A DNA stretch of 50,962 nt from Chloroflexi bacterium RBG_13_51_36 (GTDB lineage: Bacteria; Chloroflexota; Dehalococcoidia; GIF9; AB-539-J10): positions 39,064 through 90,025 of the forward strand of contig MGMS01000029.1 of assembly GCA_001796515.1 (NCBI GenBank), in the 5' to 3' direction. Every line of letters begins with the position of its first letter. Position 1 is the first letter of the stretch. Positions 41,200-50,653 of the stretch are shown piece after piece. Made by a program: the position numbers and the translations under genes. The notes beneath the pieces were generated by a model that did not search any database, was not told the DNA's origin, and saw only the letters and a program-made list of their open reading frames with translations.

Positions 41200-41451
41200 A
41201 TGGTCAAGAAGGTGATACAGGTTCCGGTTGATGAAGAGTTGCTTGTTGCGCTGGACCAGACGTCCAGGAAACAAAACAAAGCCAGGGCAGAGTTGATTCG
41301 CAAGGCCTGCAGGCGCTATCTGGAACAGGTGGAGTCCGAAGAGCTGGATCAGTTATATCAGCAGGGGTATGAAAGGTTGCCCGAAGAATCGCGAACGGGA
41401 GAGGCTCAGATAGCTATGGCTGGTGAAATTTTGCCCGAGGAGTCCTGGTAA
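41200..41451 (+). CDS. Ribbon-helix-helix antitoxin of a MazEF-type module
   Basis: The 83-residue protein starts MVKKVIQVPVDEELLVALDQTSRKQNKARAELIRKA, an RHH DNA-binding domain, and ends in an acidic tail. It should bind its own promoter and block the toxin. The start is the ATG at 41200, 6 nt after TGGAGG; nine codons upstream are in frame but unneeded. The toxin start follows the TAA stop directly. Confidence 0.85.
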   Translation: MVKKVIQVPVDEELLVALDQTSRKQNKARAELIRKACRRYLEQVESEELDQLYQQGYERLPEESRTGEAQIAMAGEILPEESW

Positions 41452-41769
41452 GTGCGGCGCGGCCAGGTATGGTGGGCTGAGCTACCGCCACCTGTCGGCA
41501 GGCGACCGGTAGTCCTATTGTCGAGGGACGTTGCCTACAGAGTGAGAACCTCGATTACTGTTGGCATAGTCACACGTATTGCTCGCGACATCCCGGTCGA
41601 AGTACCGCTTGGTCCTGAAGATGGGATGCCTCAACAGTGTGTGGTGAACCTGGATGAGATCCTCACCATTCCTAAAGCCAGGCTGACTGAGTGGATTACC
41701 ACCCTTTCCCCTCAAAAGATGGCCACTGTTGCCAGGGCGATTATTTTCGCCCTTGACTTGAAAATCTAA
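41452..41769 (+). CDS. MazF/PemK-type toxin
   Basis: Start RRGQVWWAELPPPVGRRPVVLL, then VVNLDEILTIPKARL and a helical end, fit the MazF endoribonuclease fold at normal length (105 residues). GTG start directly after the antitoxin TAA. It should cut single-stranded mRNA at short sequences; the specificity cannot be read. Confidence 0.88.
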   Translation: MRRGQVWWAELPPPVGRRPVVLLSRDVAYRVRTSITVGIVTRIARDIPVEVPLGPEDGMPQQCVVNLDEILTIPKARLTEWITTLSPQKMATVARAIIFALDLKI

Positions 41770-41839
41770 GTCGGTGACGCAGTTCGAATCGTCACCTTTG
41801 ACTCCCGGCTACTCTGCATGGCTGCCCTCGCAGAGCCCT

Positions 41840-41882
41840 ATAAACTCAATGAACCCAACAAACTCTATAACTCTATAAACTG
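41840..41882 (+). repeat. 9-bp unit array, opposite orientation
   Basis: Units read AAACTCAAT, GAACCCAAC, AAACTCTAT, AACTCTAT, AAACTGATC. With the array at 40941-40992 it forms a pair of inverted repeats around mazEF; it also ends just before the stop of the GT2 gene at 41887. Confidence 0.75.
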
Positions 41883-41886
41883 ATCT

Positions 41887-42801
41887 CTATTTACGCCTGC
41901 TCAGGGCGTTGAGGATTATGCCGGTAAAGATGGTCAGTATACCAGCAATGATGAACAGTGCGGTCAAGACGGCGCTGCCTGTGGCCAGATGGCCTGTTGT
42001 ACTGGCTATATTAACCACTCTGAAACCGAAGACGAGTCCAATTACCAGCAAAACACCGCCGGCCACTCCGAAGACGAACAGGGGTCTCCTCTGCGAAATC
42101 ATGACTATTATCCGGCTGAGCACATCTATGCCATGTCTTATCGGGTTGAGTGTGGAACCATCTTTTGTATATATGTTTGAGATGGGCACCTCGGTTATCT
42201 TGAGGTTTTTGTCGGCGGCGCGGGTTATCATCTCCGATTCTATGGCGAACCCGTTCTCCTTCAAATCAAGTTCCTTTATTGCCTTCGGTGAAAGGGCTCG
42301 AAAGCCTGATTCGGAATCGGCGACATTGGTCTTGGAAGCGAGACGGCTTGAGCCGAAAATGACTTTTTGCCCGATGCGGCGGTATTTGGGCGTCTTATCT
42401 TTCTGAGCTTCTCTTGAACCGATGACGAGGTCAAAACCTTCCTCGACTGGTTTGATGAGGATAGGAATCTCGTTAGCGTCATGCTGGGCATCGGCATCTA
42501 AGAGGACAAGCACGTCCGGATTTCTCTTCTTTGCCTCCGCAAATATGCTCTGGATGGCTGCGCCCTTGCCCCTATTTTCAGGGTGGCGGATTATGGTGGC
42601 ACCGGCGAGCTCGGCTACCCGGGCGGTGTTATCCTTGCTCCCATCGTCAACTACGATGACCTCGTCCACATATTGCCTTGCCTGGAGGACTATACTTCCG
42701 ACGTACCTTGCTTCGTTGTAGGCAGCTATGCCGGCGAGGACTCTGACCTTAGTCTGTTGAGTTCCTTGCGTCTGTTGAGTTCCTTGAGTTCGTTGAGTCA
42801 T
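41887..42801 (-). CDS. GT2 glycosyltransferase (polyprenyl-phosphate type) with repeat-encoded N-terminus
   Basis: The core begins RVLAGIAAYNEARYVGSIVL, then VIVVDDGSKDNTARVAELAG, HPENRGKGAAI, LLDADAQHD, and two TM segments at the end (about residues 230-300). That is the DPM1/polyprenol-phosphate glycosyltransferase type. The first 18 residues (MTQRTQGTQQTQGTQQTK) are encoded by the 9-bp array. No other start codon lies closer to the core, so the gene seems to use an ATG inside the repeat, overlapping the stop of the four-helix-bundle gene (ATGA). Possibly makes polyprenyl-phosphate sugar for the STT3 enzyme; this is inference. Confidence 0.85.
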   Translation of the reverse strand: MTQRTQGTQQTQGTQQTKVRVLAGIAAYNEARYVGSIVLQARQYVDEVIVVDDGSKDNTARVAELAGATIIRHPENRGKGAAIQSIFAEAKKRNPDVLVLLDADAQHDANEIPILIKPVEEGFDLVIGSREAQKDKTPKYRRIGQKVIFGSSRLASKTNVADSESGFRALSPKAIKELDLKENGFAIESEMITRAADKNLKITEVPISNIYTKDGSTLNPIRHGIDVLSRIIVMISQRRPLFVFGVAGGVLLVIGLVFGFRVVNIASTTGHLATGSAVLTALFIIAGILTIFTGIILNALSRRK

Positions 42802-42868
42802 TTGGGTTCCTTGAGCATTTCGGGTTTGTTGAGTTCGTTGAGTTGCTTGAGTTTGTTGCGTTCTTGAG
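42755..42868 (-). repeat. Long array of 9-bp units (about 12 copies)
   Basis: The plus strand reads GTTGAGTTC, CTTGCGTCT, GTTGAGTTC, CTTGAGTTC, GTTGAGTCA, TTTGGGTTC and so on with a 9-bp period. It encodes the C-terminus of the four-helix-bundle protein and the N-terminus of the glycosyltransferase. The period is a multiple of 3, so copies can be added or lost without breaking the frame. Confidence 0.9.
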
Positions 42869-43247
42869 GCTCGTGGGGTTTGTCCTTGTTCAGGACGTAG
42901 CTGATGAAGCCAGAAATCAAGCGGGCTACTTCGTCGGATTGGGAGTAGAACTCGTCAAATTTCTCTCCATTGATGTAGCTTTGGTCTAAGGCAACATAAA
43001 GCTGACTCTGGACTTCAGCTACTGAGCCTTTGGCAATAAACAAAAACTGTACGAATTCTTTTGTTGTTCGCCTTGAGAATCCCTCTGCTATGTTGGACAT
43101 TATAGAAACAGACGCACCTTGAATCTGCTCTCTGAATCTGTAATCGCCAGTGAAATCTCTATCAGATCTTGTGGCATTGTAGATCATCTTGACCAGAACT
43201 CTTGCCTCCTGCCATGCCTTAATATCTTCGAACCTTTCAATTTTCAC
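42798..43247 (-). CDS. Four-helix-bundle protein, S23 family, repeat-bounded copy 2
   Basis: The core starts MKIERFEDIKAWQEARVLVKM and has SVSIMSNIAEGFSRRT and AEVQSQLYVALDQ, the same family signatures as the copy at 12929 but clearly divergent in sequence. The start is GTG at 43247, in the last unit of the upstream 9-bp array. The last residues (NKLKQLNELNKPEMLKEPK) come from the downstream array. It lies between glmS and a glycosyltransferase gene, unrelated to either. The ribosome-binding site is weak. Function unknown. Confidence 0.87.
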   Translation of the reverse strand: MKIERFEDIKAWQEARVLVKMIYNATRSDRDFTGDYRFREQIQGASVSIMSNIAEGFSRRTTKEFVQFLFIAKGSVAEVQSQLYVALDQSYINGEKFDEFYSQSDEVARLISGFISYVLNKDKPHEPQERNKLKQLNELNKPEMLKEPK

Positions 43248-43285
43248 TCAATCAACTCTACAAACTCTATGAACTCCATAACCTC
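43245..43285 (+). repeat. 9-bp unit array (inverted relative to 42755)
   Basis: Units read CACTCAATC, AACTCTAC, AAACTCTAT, GAACTCCAT. The array fills the whole gap between the glmS stop and the start of the four-helix-bundle gene and supplies its GTG. Compared with 42755-42868 it is in the opposite orientation, so the gene is framed by an inverted pair. Confidence 0.8.
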
Positions 43286-45059
43286 ATTTGACAGTTACCG
43301 ATTTTGCCAGATTGCGGGGCTTGTCAGGGTCGCATCCCCGATTGATGGCGACGTAGTACGCCAGGAGCTGAAGGGGGACGACGGCCACCATAGGATAGAG
43401 TAACTCATCAACTTGAGGGAGTCTGACCCAGGAATCGTAAAGGTCACCTTCCTTGTCGGAAACGCCGATAATGTAGGCGCCACGCGATTTTGCCTCCATG
43501 GCATTGCTCAGGGTTTCGTTGAACGTATAGTCGGCGGGGCAAATCACCACCACGGGTGTACCAGGCTCGATGAGGGCCAAGGTGCCGTGCTTGAGTTCCC
43601 CGGCAGGCATACCTTCGGCGTGCACATAGGAGACCTCCTTAAGTTTCAAGGCGCCTTCAGAGGCTATGGCAAAGTTAATTCCTCGCGCTATGTAGTAGAA
43701 ATCGTTCTTATCTTTCAGCTTCTGGCTGAGCGTGATAAGCTCGCTTTTATTGCAGTCCAGGACTTTGCTTATCTCGCTGTTCAAGCTAATAAGCTTGGCT
43801 GACGCTTCGTTGAAGTCATTAATCATGGAGAAGGACAGCAGGTAGAATAGGGCCAGCTGGGACAGGAAGGTCTTGGTGGCGGCCACGGCTATCTCAGCAC
43901 CACAATTCAGGTAGATGACCTGGTGGCTCAGATCAGCCAGTATGGAGTTGGGGCGGTTTATGATGGAGATAACTTGAGCCCCGGCGTCTTTGGCAGCCTT
44001 TACCCCGTCGATTATATCGGCGGTCTCGCCGCTCTGGGAAACGGCGATGACAACGGTGTTCTTGTCTACGGAGTCGGCAAAATAACCGAACTCAGAAGCC
44101 ATGACTACATCGCAGAACTTCTTGCCCACTTTGGAAAAGAGATATCTGCCGACCAGAGCGGCATAGCGGGAGCTGCCGCAGGCAGTTATAATCACCTGTC
44201 TTGCCCTCAAGATATCCAGGGCGGTCTCAGTAAATGTCTTCTCATCCTGACGGACTATCTGGTCAAGCACCTGAGTCTGGTCCATTATCTCCTTGAGCAT
44301 GAAGTGCTGGTAACTATCTTTGCTGCTCTCGGCCCAACTGTGGTCGAGTTTCCGGGCTTGCTTGACCAGCTTGCATCCCCGCGCATCGAAGAATTCGACT
44401 CCTTCTCGCGTCAGTACTACTACCTCATTGTCTTCCAGGCTCATCACCTGGTTGGTATATTGAGAGAAAGCCAGAGCATCGCTGCTAACATAGTAATCGG
44501 GGCCGTTGATGCCAACAATCAGTGGATTGTTTCTCCTTGTACCTGCAATTTTGCCGGGGTCACCAAGTGATATGACCAGGAAAGCATAAGAGCCCTCGAG
44601 TTTCGGAGCGATATTCAACACGGCCTGTTCCAGAGAGCATCCGTTCCTGAGTTCGTCTTCGACGAGGTGAGGGATGACTTCGGTATCGGTTTCCGAGGTG
44701 AACTTGTGTCCTCCTGCGATGAGTCCCTGGCGAAGTTGCCGATTATTCTCAACGATGCCGTTGTGGACTACGGCTACTCTGCCTCCGCAATCGGTATGAG
44801 GGTGGGCGTTGGATTGAGTGACAGCGCCATGAGTCGCCCAGCGAGTATGCCCGATGGCTACGTTGCCGGGAAGGCTGGCCAGGTTGAGTTTCCGGATGAC
44901 ATCGTCGACCTTGCCGGCATCTTTCCTTATCAACAATTCGCCATCGGACAAGGAGGCTATGCCCGCTGAATCATAGCCTCGATATTCCAGACGCTTCAGA
45001 GCGTCAAGGACAATGGGAACCGCCGGCTTCTGACCACAATAACCAATGATGCCACACAT
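43284..45059 (-). CDS. glmS: Glutamine-fructose-6-phosphate aminotransferase
   Basis: Full length (591 residues). Cys2 in MCGIIGYCGQKP is the N-terminal nucleophile of the glutaminase half (GHTRWATHG follows). The isomerase half has two SIS domains with ITACGSSRYAALVG, AVSQSGETADIIDGV and EGMPAGELKHG, and ends NLAKSVTVK as the family does. It makes glucosamine-6-phosphate, the entry to UDP-GlcNAc. glmM and a glmU-like gene 2-4 kb away complete the path. Confidence 0.96.
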   Translation of the reverse strand: MCGIIGYCGQKPAVPIVLDALKRLEYRGYDSAGIASLSDGELLIRKDAGKVDDVIRKLNLASLPGNVAIGHTRWATHGAVTQSNAHPHTDCGGRVAVVHNGIVENNRQLRQGLIAGGHKFTSETDTEVIPHLVEDELRNGCSLEQAVLNIAPKLEGSYAFLVISLGDPGKIAGTRRNNPLIVGINGPDYYVSSDALAFSQYTNQVMSLEDNEVVVLTREGVEFFDARGCKLVKQARKLDHSWAESSKDSYQHFMLKEIMDQTQVLDQIVRQDEKTFTETALDILRARQVIITACGSSRYAALVGRYLFSKVGKKFCDVVMASEFGYFADSVDKNTVVIAVSQSGETADIIDGVKAAKDAGAQVISIINRPNSILADLSHQVIYLNCGAEIAVAATKTFLSQLALFYLLSFSMINDFNEASAKLISLNSEISKVLDCNKSELITLSQKLKDKNDFYYIARGINFAIASEGALKLKEVSYVHAEGMPAGELKHGTLALIEPGTPVVVICPADYTFNETLSNAMEAKSRGAYIIGVSDKEGDLYDSWVRLPQVDELLYPMVAVVPLQLLAYYVAINRGCDPDKPRNLAKSVTVK

Positions 45060-45076
45060 CTAGTTTTCTCCAGCCA

Positions 45077-45082
45077 ATTATA
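45077..45082 (-). promoter_or_regulatory. Possible -10 element of glmS
   Basis: A TATAAT on the minus strand 17 nt before the glmS ATG, followed by GGAG as ribosome-binding site. No clear -35. No glmS ribozyme-like leader is visible; the leader is too short. Confidence 0.4.
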
Positions 45083-45204
45083 TCACGGTCTGGGTCATGG
45101 CTGGTCCTCATGCCTGCGTTAGTGTCCTCTATTGAAACAAGACAATGCTGGCTATGGGACACAGCGCAATACCAATCTCGCTGGGTCAGGCCTGGAAAGG
45201 GGCC

Positions 45205-46656
<1,452 letters not shown>

Positions 46657-46702
46657 TCAGAACATAGCTGGAAGGGAGCCTTGCCTCGCGATTCTGCCCT
46701 CT

Positions 46703-48022
46703 TCATCCCCTGAACTTGTTCAACAGTTCTCTTCTCTTGCCTTCATCGAGTCTTGTTTCGTTGTGTGTGACCTGGTATCGGGGCTCAAGCAAGATCATCT
46801 TGTTTGCCGCCAGGTCGTCACGCAACCAGACCTGAGGTCCCACGAAAGAATCAGGACCTACACGAACGCCGGGCATGAGGCTGGCGTTTACTCCGATGCG
46901 GCAGCCTCGACCGACAATCGCCCCTAGCTTATCATAGCCGGTATCTACCAGACTATTGGAGACTTCTACCTGGATATTTTCCTCGTCGAGACGGAAGTTG
47001 GCCAGCACGGCGCCAGCGCCGAAGGAGCAATCGTCGTCCACTATCGAGTCGCCGACGTAATTGGAGTGGAACCAGCAATTGTTGCCAATGTAGGAGTGCT
47101 TTACTTCAGTGGAATAGCCAATAACGGAGTTAGAACCAATGTGGCTGTAGTCTCGCACCAGGGCATTATTGCCAATGATGGAGTTCGCCCCGATATAGGC
47201 AGGGCCTCGAATCACAGCATTCTCCAACACCCTGACATTGTCGTCCAGGACAACCTTCCCTTCGACGCTCGCTTTCTTGGAGATGCGGGCTGAAGGGGCA
47301 ACGTAGGGTTGTGCGTTGTCAAGGAAATATTCCATCACTTTCAAGATATGCCAGGGATACTTTATTGGTCCCCAAAAACCCTTGTAGGGAATCACCTTGA
47401 TTTTGTGTCCTGCTCTCACCATCTTGTCCAGGGCGCATTCATAGACATCATCCTTGGTAGTCCGTACGGTTTCAATATGGTGCAAGAGCTCCTTCGGGTC
47501 ATTATGATAGTGAATCAAGATGTTCACCAGGTCGCTGGGTTCCTTACCCGGAGCGGGTTTCTCCACGATGTGCAGTAACTCATTTCGAGGGTTTACCCGG
47601 AGGTAGCCTCCCGGAAAGTATTCCTGGACCTGGTAACCCAGGATAGAAGAGGAGGCAGAGGTCTTCTTGGCTGCCGCGATTATTTTGGTGTATGCCGAGC
47701 TTGAGAAGACATCATTGGGATTTATGACCAGAAGCTGCCCTCGCAGGAAAGGCTCGGCGCTCTGCAGAGCGGCAGCGATACCTAATGCCTTCTTCTGCAG
47801 GGCAAACTCGACTTCTATCCCGGGAATTCTTCTCGTTATTTGCTTTATCTTCGCTGTGTTTTCCGGATTCCCGATGACTACAAAATGGCTCAAACCTGCC
47901 TCGCAGGCCATTTGTATTTGATGTTCAAGCAGTGTCTTCCCGAGGAAATGAAGGAGAAACTTGTCCTCGGTAATGGGAAACATCCTCTTCCCACGGCCAC
48001 CGCAAAGCAATACGGCTTTCAT
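46703..48022 (-). CDS. Sugar-1-phosphate nucleotidyltransferase with left-handed beta helix, GlmU-like
   Basis: The 439-residue protein starts MKAVLLCGGRGKRMFPITEDKF (nucleotidyltransferase), has VEKPAPGKEP, and from about residue 240 a beta helix with hexapeptide repeats (VVLDDNVRVLENAVIRG, GNNALVRDYSHIGSN). The layout is that of archaeal-type GlmU/Sac-type UDP-GlcNAc pyrophosphorylases. Overlap with the glmM stop by 4 nt and the presence of glmS nearby favour a GlcNAc-1-phosphate uridylyltransferase, perhaps with acetyltransferase activity. Another sugar-1-phosphate is possible. Confidence 0.82.
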   Translation of the reverse strand: MKAVLLCGGRGKRMFPITEDKFLLHFLGKTLLEHQIQMACEAGLSHFVVIGNPENTAKIKQITRRIPGIEVEFALQKKALGIAAALQSAEPFLRGQLLVINPNDVFSSSAYTKIIAAAKKTSASSSILGYQVQEYFPGGYLRVNPRNELLHIVEKPAPGKEPSDLVNILIHYHNDPKELLHHIETVRTTKDDVYECALDKMVRAGHKIKVIPYKGFWGPIKYPWHILKVMEYFLDNAQPYVAPSARISKKASVEGKVVLDDNVRVLENAVIRGPAYIGANSIIGNNALVRDYSHIGSNSVIGYSTEVKHSYIGNNCWFHSNYVGDSIVDDDCSFGAGAVLANFRLDEENIQVEVSNSLVDTGYDKLGAIVGRGCRIGVNASLMPGVRVGPDSFVGPQVWLRDDLAANKMILLEPRYQVTHNETRLDEGKRRELLNKFRG

Positions 48023-49380
48023 TTGTTGGCCTCCACCAGACTCTGAACCAGTTTCTTGCCTTTGCTCCTAAGCTCATCAGTTCGTGTCTGTGACGTTGAC
48101 TCAGCGATTACTCGGATGACAGGCTCGGTGCCACTGGCTCGGATGAGTACCCAGGAGTCAGGAAACTCCAGCCTCAGGCCGTCCAGAGTGTTTATGTCAT
48201 CGGGAGCAAAGAGGTGAGCCCTTTCCTTTGTCCCGGTCATGACTGATTCTTTGAGTTCATCAGGACAGAAAACCTTGGTTTTTTCGAAGAATAATCTGGG
48301 CATTCCCTGGAAATACTGTCTGATGTCGCCGGCACTGCCTAGCTGACCCAACAATGAGAGTGAGGCGAAGATGCTGTCCGGATAGTAGCCCGCCTCGGGG
48401 ATGATATAGACGCCTACCTGTTCCACCCCTAAGGCAGCGTCGAGCTCCCGAGCCAGGTGAGCCACAGCGGTATCACCAACTCTGCCTCTGACTACTTCCC
48501 CTCCCAGGTCCTTGACTGCCAGGTCAAGGAGAGTTCCAGTTTCCACTGTAGTGGCAATTCTCTTCTTTCTCGTTTTCTTGACGACCAGTCTCGACATGAA
48601 GGCGATGGGCTCGTTGAAGCCGAGGAATCCTTCCCTGTCGCAGAAAACAACGCGGTCGGCATCCCCGTCGAAGCAGACGGCCAAGTCGGCGTTGTTCTGT
48701 CTCAGGAAATCGATTGTACCCTGAAGGGTGTCTGCTTTCGGCTCAGGACCTCTGCCCGGGAAGAGGCCATCTGGCTCATCGTTTACAGGTATTACATGAA
48801 AGCCCATCTGGACAAAGATGTCGCTGGCAAACTTGGAGGCAGCGCCATTACCCGGGTCAACGACTATTTTCAGATGGTGATCAAATTCCGGCCAGGAAAG
48901 CTTGCTTTTGATAAAAGAAAGATATCTTTGTCTCATATCGTCTGCTTGCTCTAGAGTTCCTATCTTCCCCGCACGGAATTGTTTTCCAAAAAAAATCCTT
49001 TCTATCTCTGCTTCCTGAGCGTGACTATATCCCAACGAGTTTCCGGTGAAAAGCTTGATTCCATTGAACTCGGGCGGATTGTGGGAAGCTGTGACCATAA
49101 TTCCAGCGGCGAAGCCTGATTCCCGGGTAAGCAACGCCAGCGCCGGGGTTGGCAACATACCCAAATCAACTACATTAATGCCGCAGGAAAGCAAACCCGC
49201 AGTAATCGCGTCTTTGATTATGTCCCTGCTTGTCCTTGTGTCAGTGGCTATACAAACTGCGGACGCGGGAGGCAATGTAGTGCCTATGGCGGAGGCAACC
49301 CGACGGCACAAGTCGGGCGACAGGTCCTCGTTGGCTATGCCCCGTATGCCACTGGTGCCAAAGAGTCTTTTCGTGTTCAC
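48019..49380 (-). CDS. glmM: Phosphoglucosamine mutase
   Basis: The 453-residue alpha-D-phosphohexomutase has LFGTSGIRGIANEDL, the catalytic serine loop MVTASHNPPEFNGIKLF, the metal loop CFDGDADRVVF, and LIRASGTEPVIRVIAE as the phosphate-binding C-terminus. With glmS and the GlmU-like gene it most likely converts glucosamine-6-phosphate to glucosamine-1-phosphate; a phosphomannomutase role cannot be ruled out from motifs alone. It has its own promoter and heads the leftward operon with the glmU-like gene and perhaps tpl. Confidence 0.87.
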   Translation of the reverse strand: MNTKRLFGTSGIRGIANEDLSPDLCRRVASAIGTTLPPASAVCIATDTRTSRDIIKDAITAGLLSCGINVVDLGMLPTPALALLTRESGFAAGIMVTASHNPPEFNGIKLFTGNSLGYSHAQEAEIERIFFGKQFRAGKIGTLEQADDMRQRYLSFIKSKLSWPEFDHHLKIVVDPGNGAASKFASDIFVQMGFHVIPVNDEPDGLFPGRGPEPKADTLQGTIDFLRQNNADLAVCFDGDADRVVFCDREGFLGFNEPIAFMSRLVVKKTRKKRIATTVETGTLLDLAVKDLGGEVVRGRVGDTAVAHLARELDAALGVEQVGVYIIPEAGYYPDSIFASLSLLGQLGSAGDIRQYFQGMPRLFFEKTKVFCPDELKESVMTGTKERAHLFAPDDINTLDGLRLEFPDSWVLIRASGTEPVIRVIAESTSQTRTDELRSKGKKLVQSLVEANK

Positions 49381-49405
49381 TTACTGTCTTAAGCTAAGTG
49401 AATAG

Positions 49406-49434
49406 AGGATAGCACGGAATCGAGTGATTGGCAA
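49406..49434 (-). promoter_or_regulatory. Promoter of the glmM operon
   Basis: TTGCCA (49434-49429), 17 nt, TATCCT (49411-49406) on the minus strand, about 26 nt before the glmM start. It overlaps a plus-strand candidate for the next gene (TTGGCA 49428-49433, 17 nt, TAACAT 49451-49456), so the two may compete. Confidence 0.5.
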
Positions 49435-49507
49435 TGAGCACAAAGTGTAATAACATGTGTTAAACTGTGGTTCCTGTTCATAGTCAGCGCTGTCCTGGAA
49501 GCATACA

Positions 49508-49987
49508 ATGGCAGAGAAAATAGCTTGGGTTCTGCTAGCCACCGTTTCGCCCATTAGCGAACTAAGGGGCGGTATACCGTTAGGGATATTACATTATGGG
49601 CTAGATCCCTGGTTCACCTTCTTCATAGCAATCATCGCTAACGCCCTCATATTCTTTCCCGTCTTTTTTGCCTTGCGCCTTTTTTACGATAAGCTCCTGT
49701 ACCGAATCCCGTTGTTCGACAGATACCTGAACAATTTGAGGCGAAGAGGCAAGCCGAAAGTGGATAAATACGGATTCTGGGGACTGTTTTTGTTTGTGGC
49801 TGTGCCCTTGCCTCTCACCGGCGCATATACGGGGACTATTTTAGCCTGGCTGCTGGGCATGGATTGGAGGAGGGCCTTTCTCACCGTTGGGCTCGGTGTG
49901 CTTGTGGCAGGTGCTATAGTGCTCTTAATAACGCGCTTAATAGAGTTGGGGATAATCAGCGTCCCGTGGATTTTTCCCGTTGGCTGA
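49508..49987 (+). CDS. COG2426 small membrane protein ('small multidrug export protein' family)
   Basis: The 159-residue protein starts MAEKIAWVLLATVSPISELRGGIPLGI with the family motif P-x-S-E-L-R-G-x-I-P, has four TM segments, a central GKPKVDKYGFWGLFLFVAVPLPLTGAYTG and a final TM. The family name implies export but there is little direct evidence of function. Stands alone, convergent with the small zinc-ribbon gene. Confidence 0.88.
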   Translation: MAEKIAWVLLATVSPISELRGGIPLGILHYGLDPWFTFFIAIIANALIFFPVFFALRLFYDKLLYRIPLFDRYLNNLRRRGKPKVDKYGFWGLFLFVAVPLPLTGAYTGTILAWLLGMDWRRAFLTVGLGVLVAGAIVLLITRLIELGIISVPWIFPVG

Positions 49988-50066
49988 GTTGAATTCGAAC
50001 GACCGATTTAGGAATGATTTCTGCTGTTGGCGAGCATAACTCCAACTCGGATATCAGCCGATAACA

Positions 50067-50100
50067 AAAGGCTGGGCACCATTGCAGATACCCAGCCTTT
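50067..50100. terminator. Terminator hairpin between convergent genes
   Basis: AAAGGCTGGG (50067-50076) pairs with CCCAGCCTTT (50091-50100), a 10-bp stem with a 14-nt loop. The minus strand continues TTTTGTTAT after the stem, so it best serves the leftward zinc-ribbon gene, and the symmetric stem may stop rightward transcripts as well. Confidence 0.75.
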
Positions 50101-50129
50101 CAGTGGTTCTGCCAACTACTATATTGGTT

Positions 50130-50270
50130 CTAGCCCTTCCCTATTCTGAACATCTTGGTCCCGCATACGGGACATACGCCTTGGGTAGCCGGCCTGCGGT
50201 TCTTCATGACTATGCTTCGGGTGTTCTTCATCTCTCTCTTGGCGCGGCACTTCATGCAGTATGCTTGCAT
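50130..50270 (-). CDS. Small double-CxxC zinc-ribbon protein (DUF5679-like)
   Basis: A 46-residue protein: MQAYCMKCRAKREMKN, then RPATQGVCPVCGTKMFRIGKG. Two CxxC pairs make one zinc-binding site with a basic, lysine-rich surface. The ATG has a near-perfect GGGAGGTG 5 nt upstream, which marks it as truly expressed. The family is short and widespread in Chloroflexota and other anaerobes; function unknown. A terminator hairpin follows at 50067-50100. Confidence 0.85.
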   Translation of the reverse strand: MQAYCMKCRAKREMKNTRSIVMKNRRPATQGVCPVCGTKMFRIGKG

Positions 50271-50653
50271 CTGTTCACCTCCCTTTTTTTAAAAGGATAA
50301 GCCATCGTCTCTGGAATGTCAATAGGTTTTCCTTAAACATCGCAGAAAATTTCGTTACTTATGCGTATTATTTCCAATTCGGAAAGGGGATTCATTAAAT
50401 GATGGGTGATTCAGAAACTTGATGACCGGAATTCATGAATATGAAGGTCCCATTGACGTGTCCACTGGTGACAGGTTTGGTTATCTACTTAGAGGAGTTG
50501 ACACACAAGTTAGCATTTTGTGACTCCTTAACTCCATAGTATGTCTTCGACACCGCACAAAAAACTATTGACAACTTCTTAGATAATAGTGACATTATAG
50601 CACCTGACTATAATGCTGATGAACGTAAGGATATGAATTCACTTAATGGAGTT
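50271..50653. other. Intergenic region with no recognisable gene
   Basis: AT-rich compared with the rest. A TTGACA at 50569-50574 and a TATAAT-like ACTATAATGC near 50610 are not at promoter spacing. No open frame of note, repeat or RNA gene was seen. Confidence 0.4.

Noticed and set aside
42755-42868. A possible CRISPR array because of many regularly spaced repeats.
   Set aside because: The units are 9 bp and directly adjacent, with no spacers; no cas gene is in the window.
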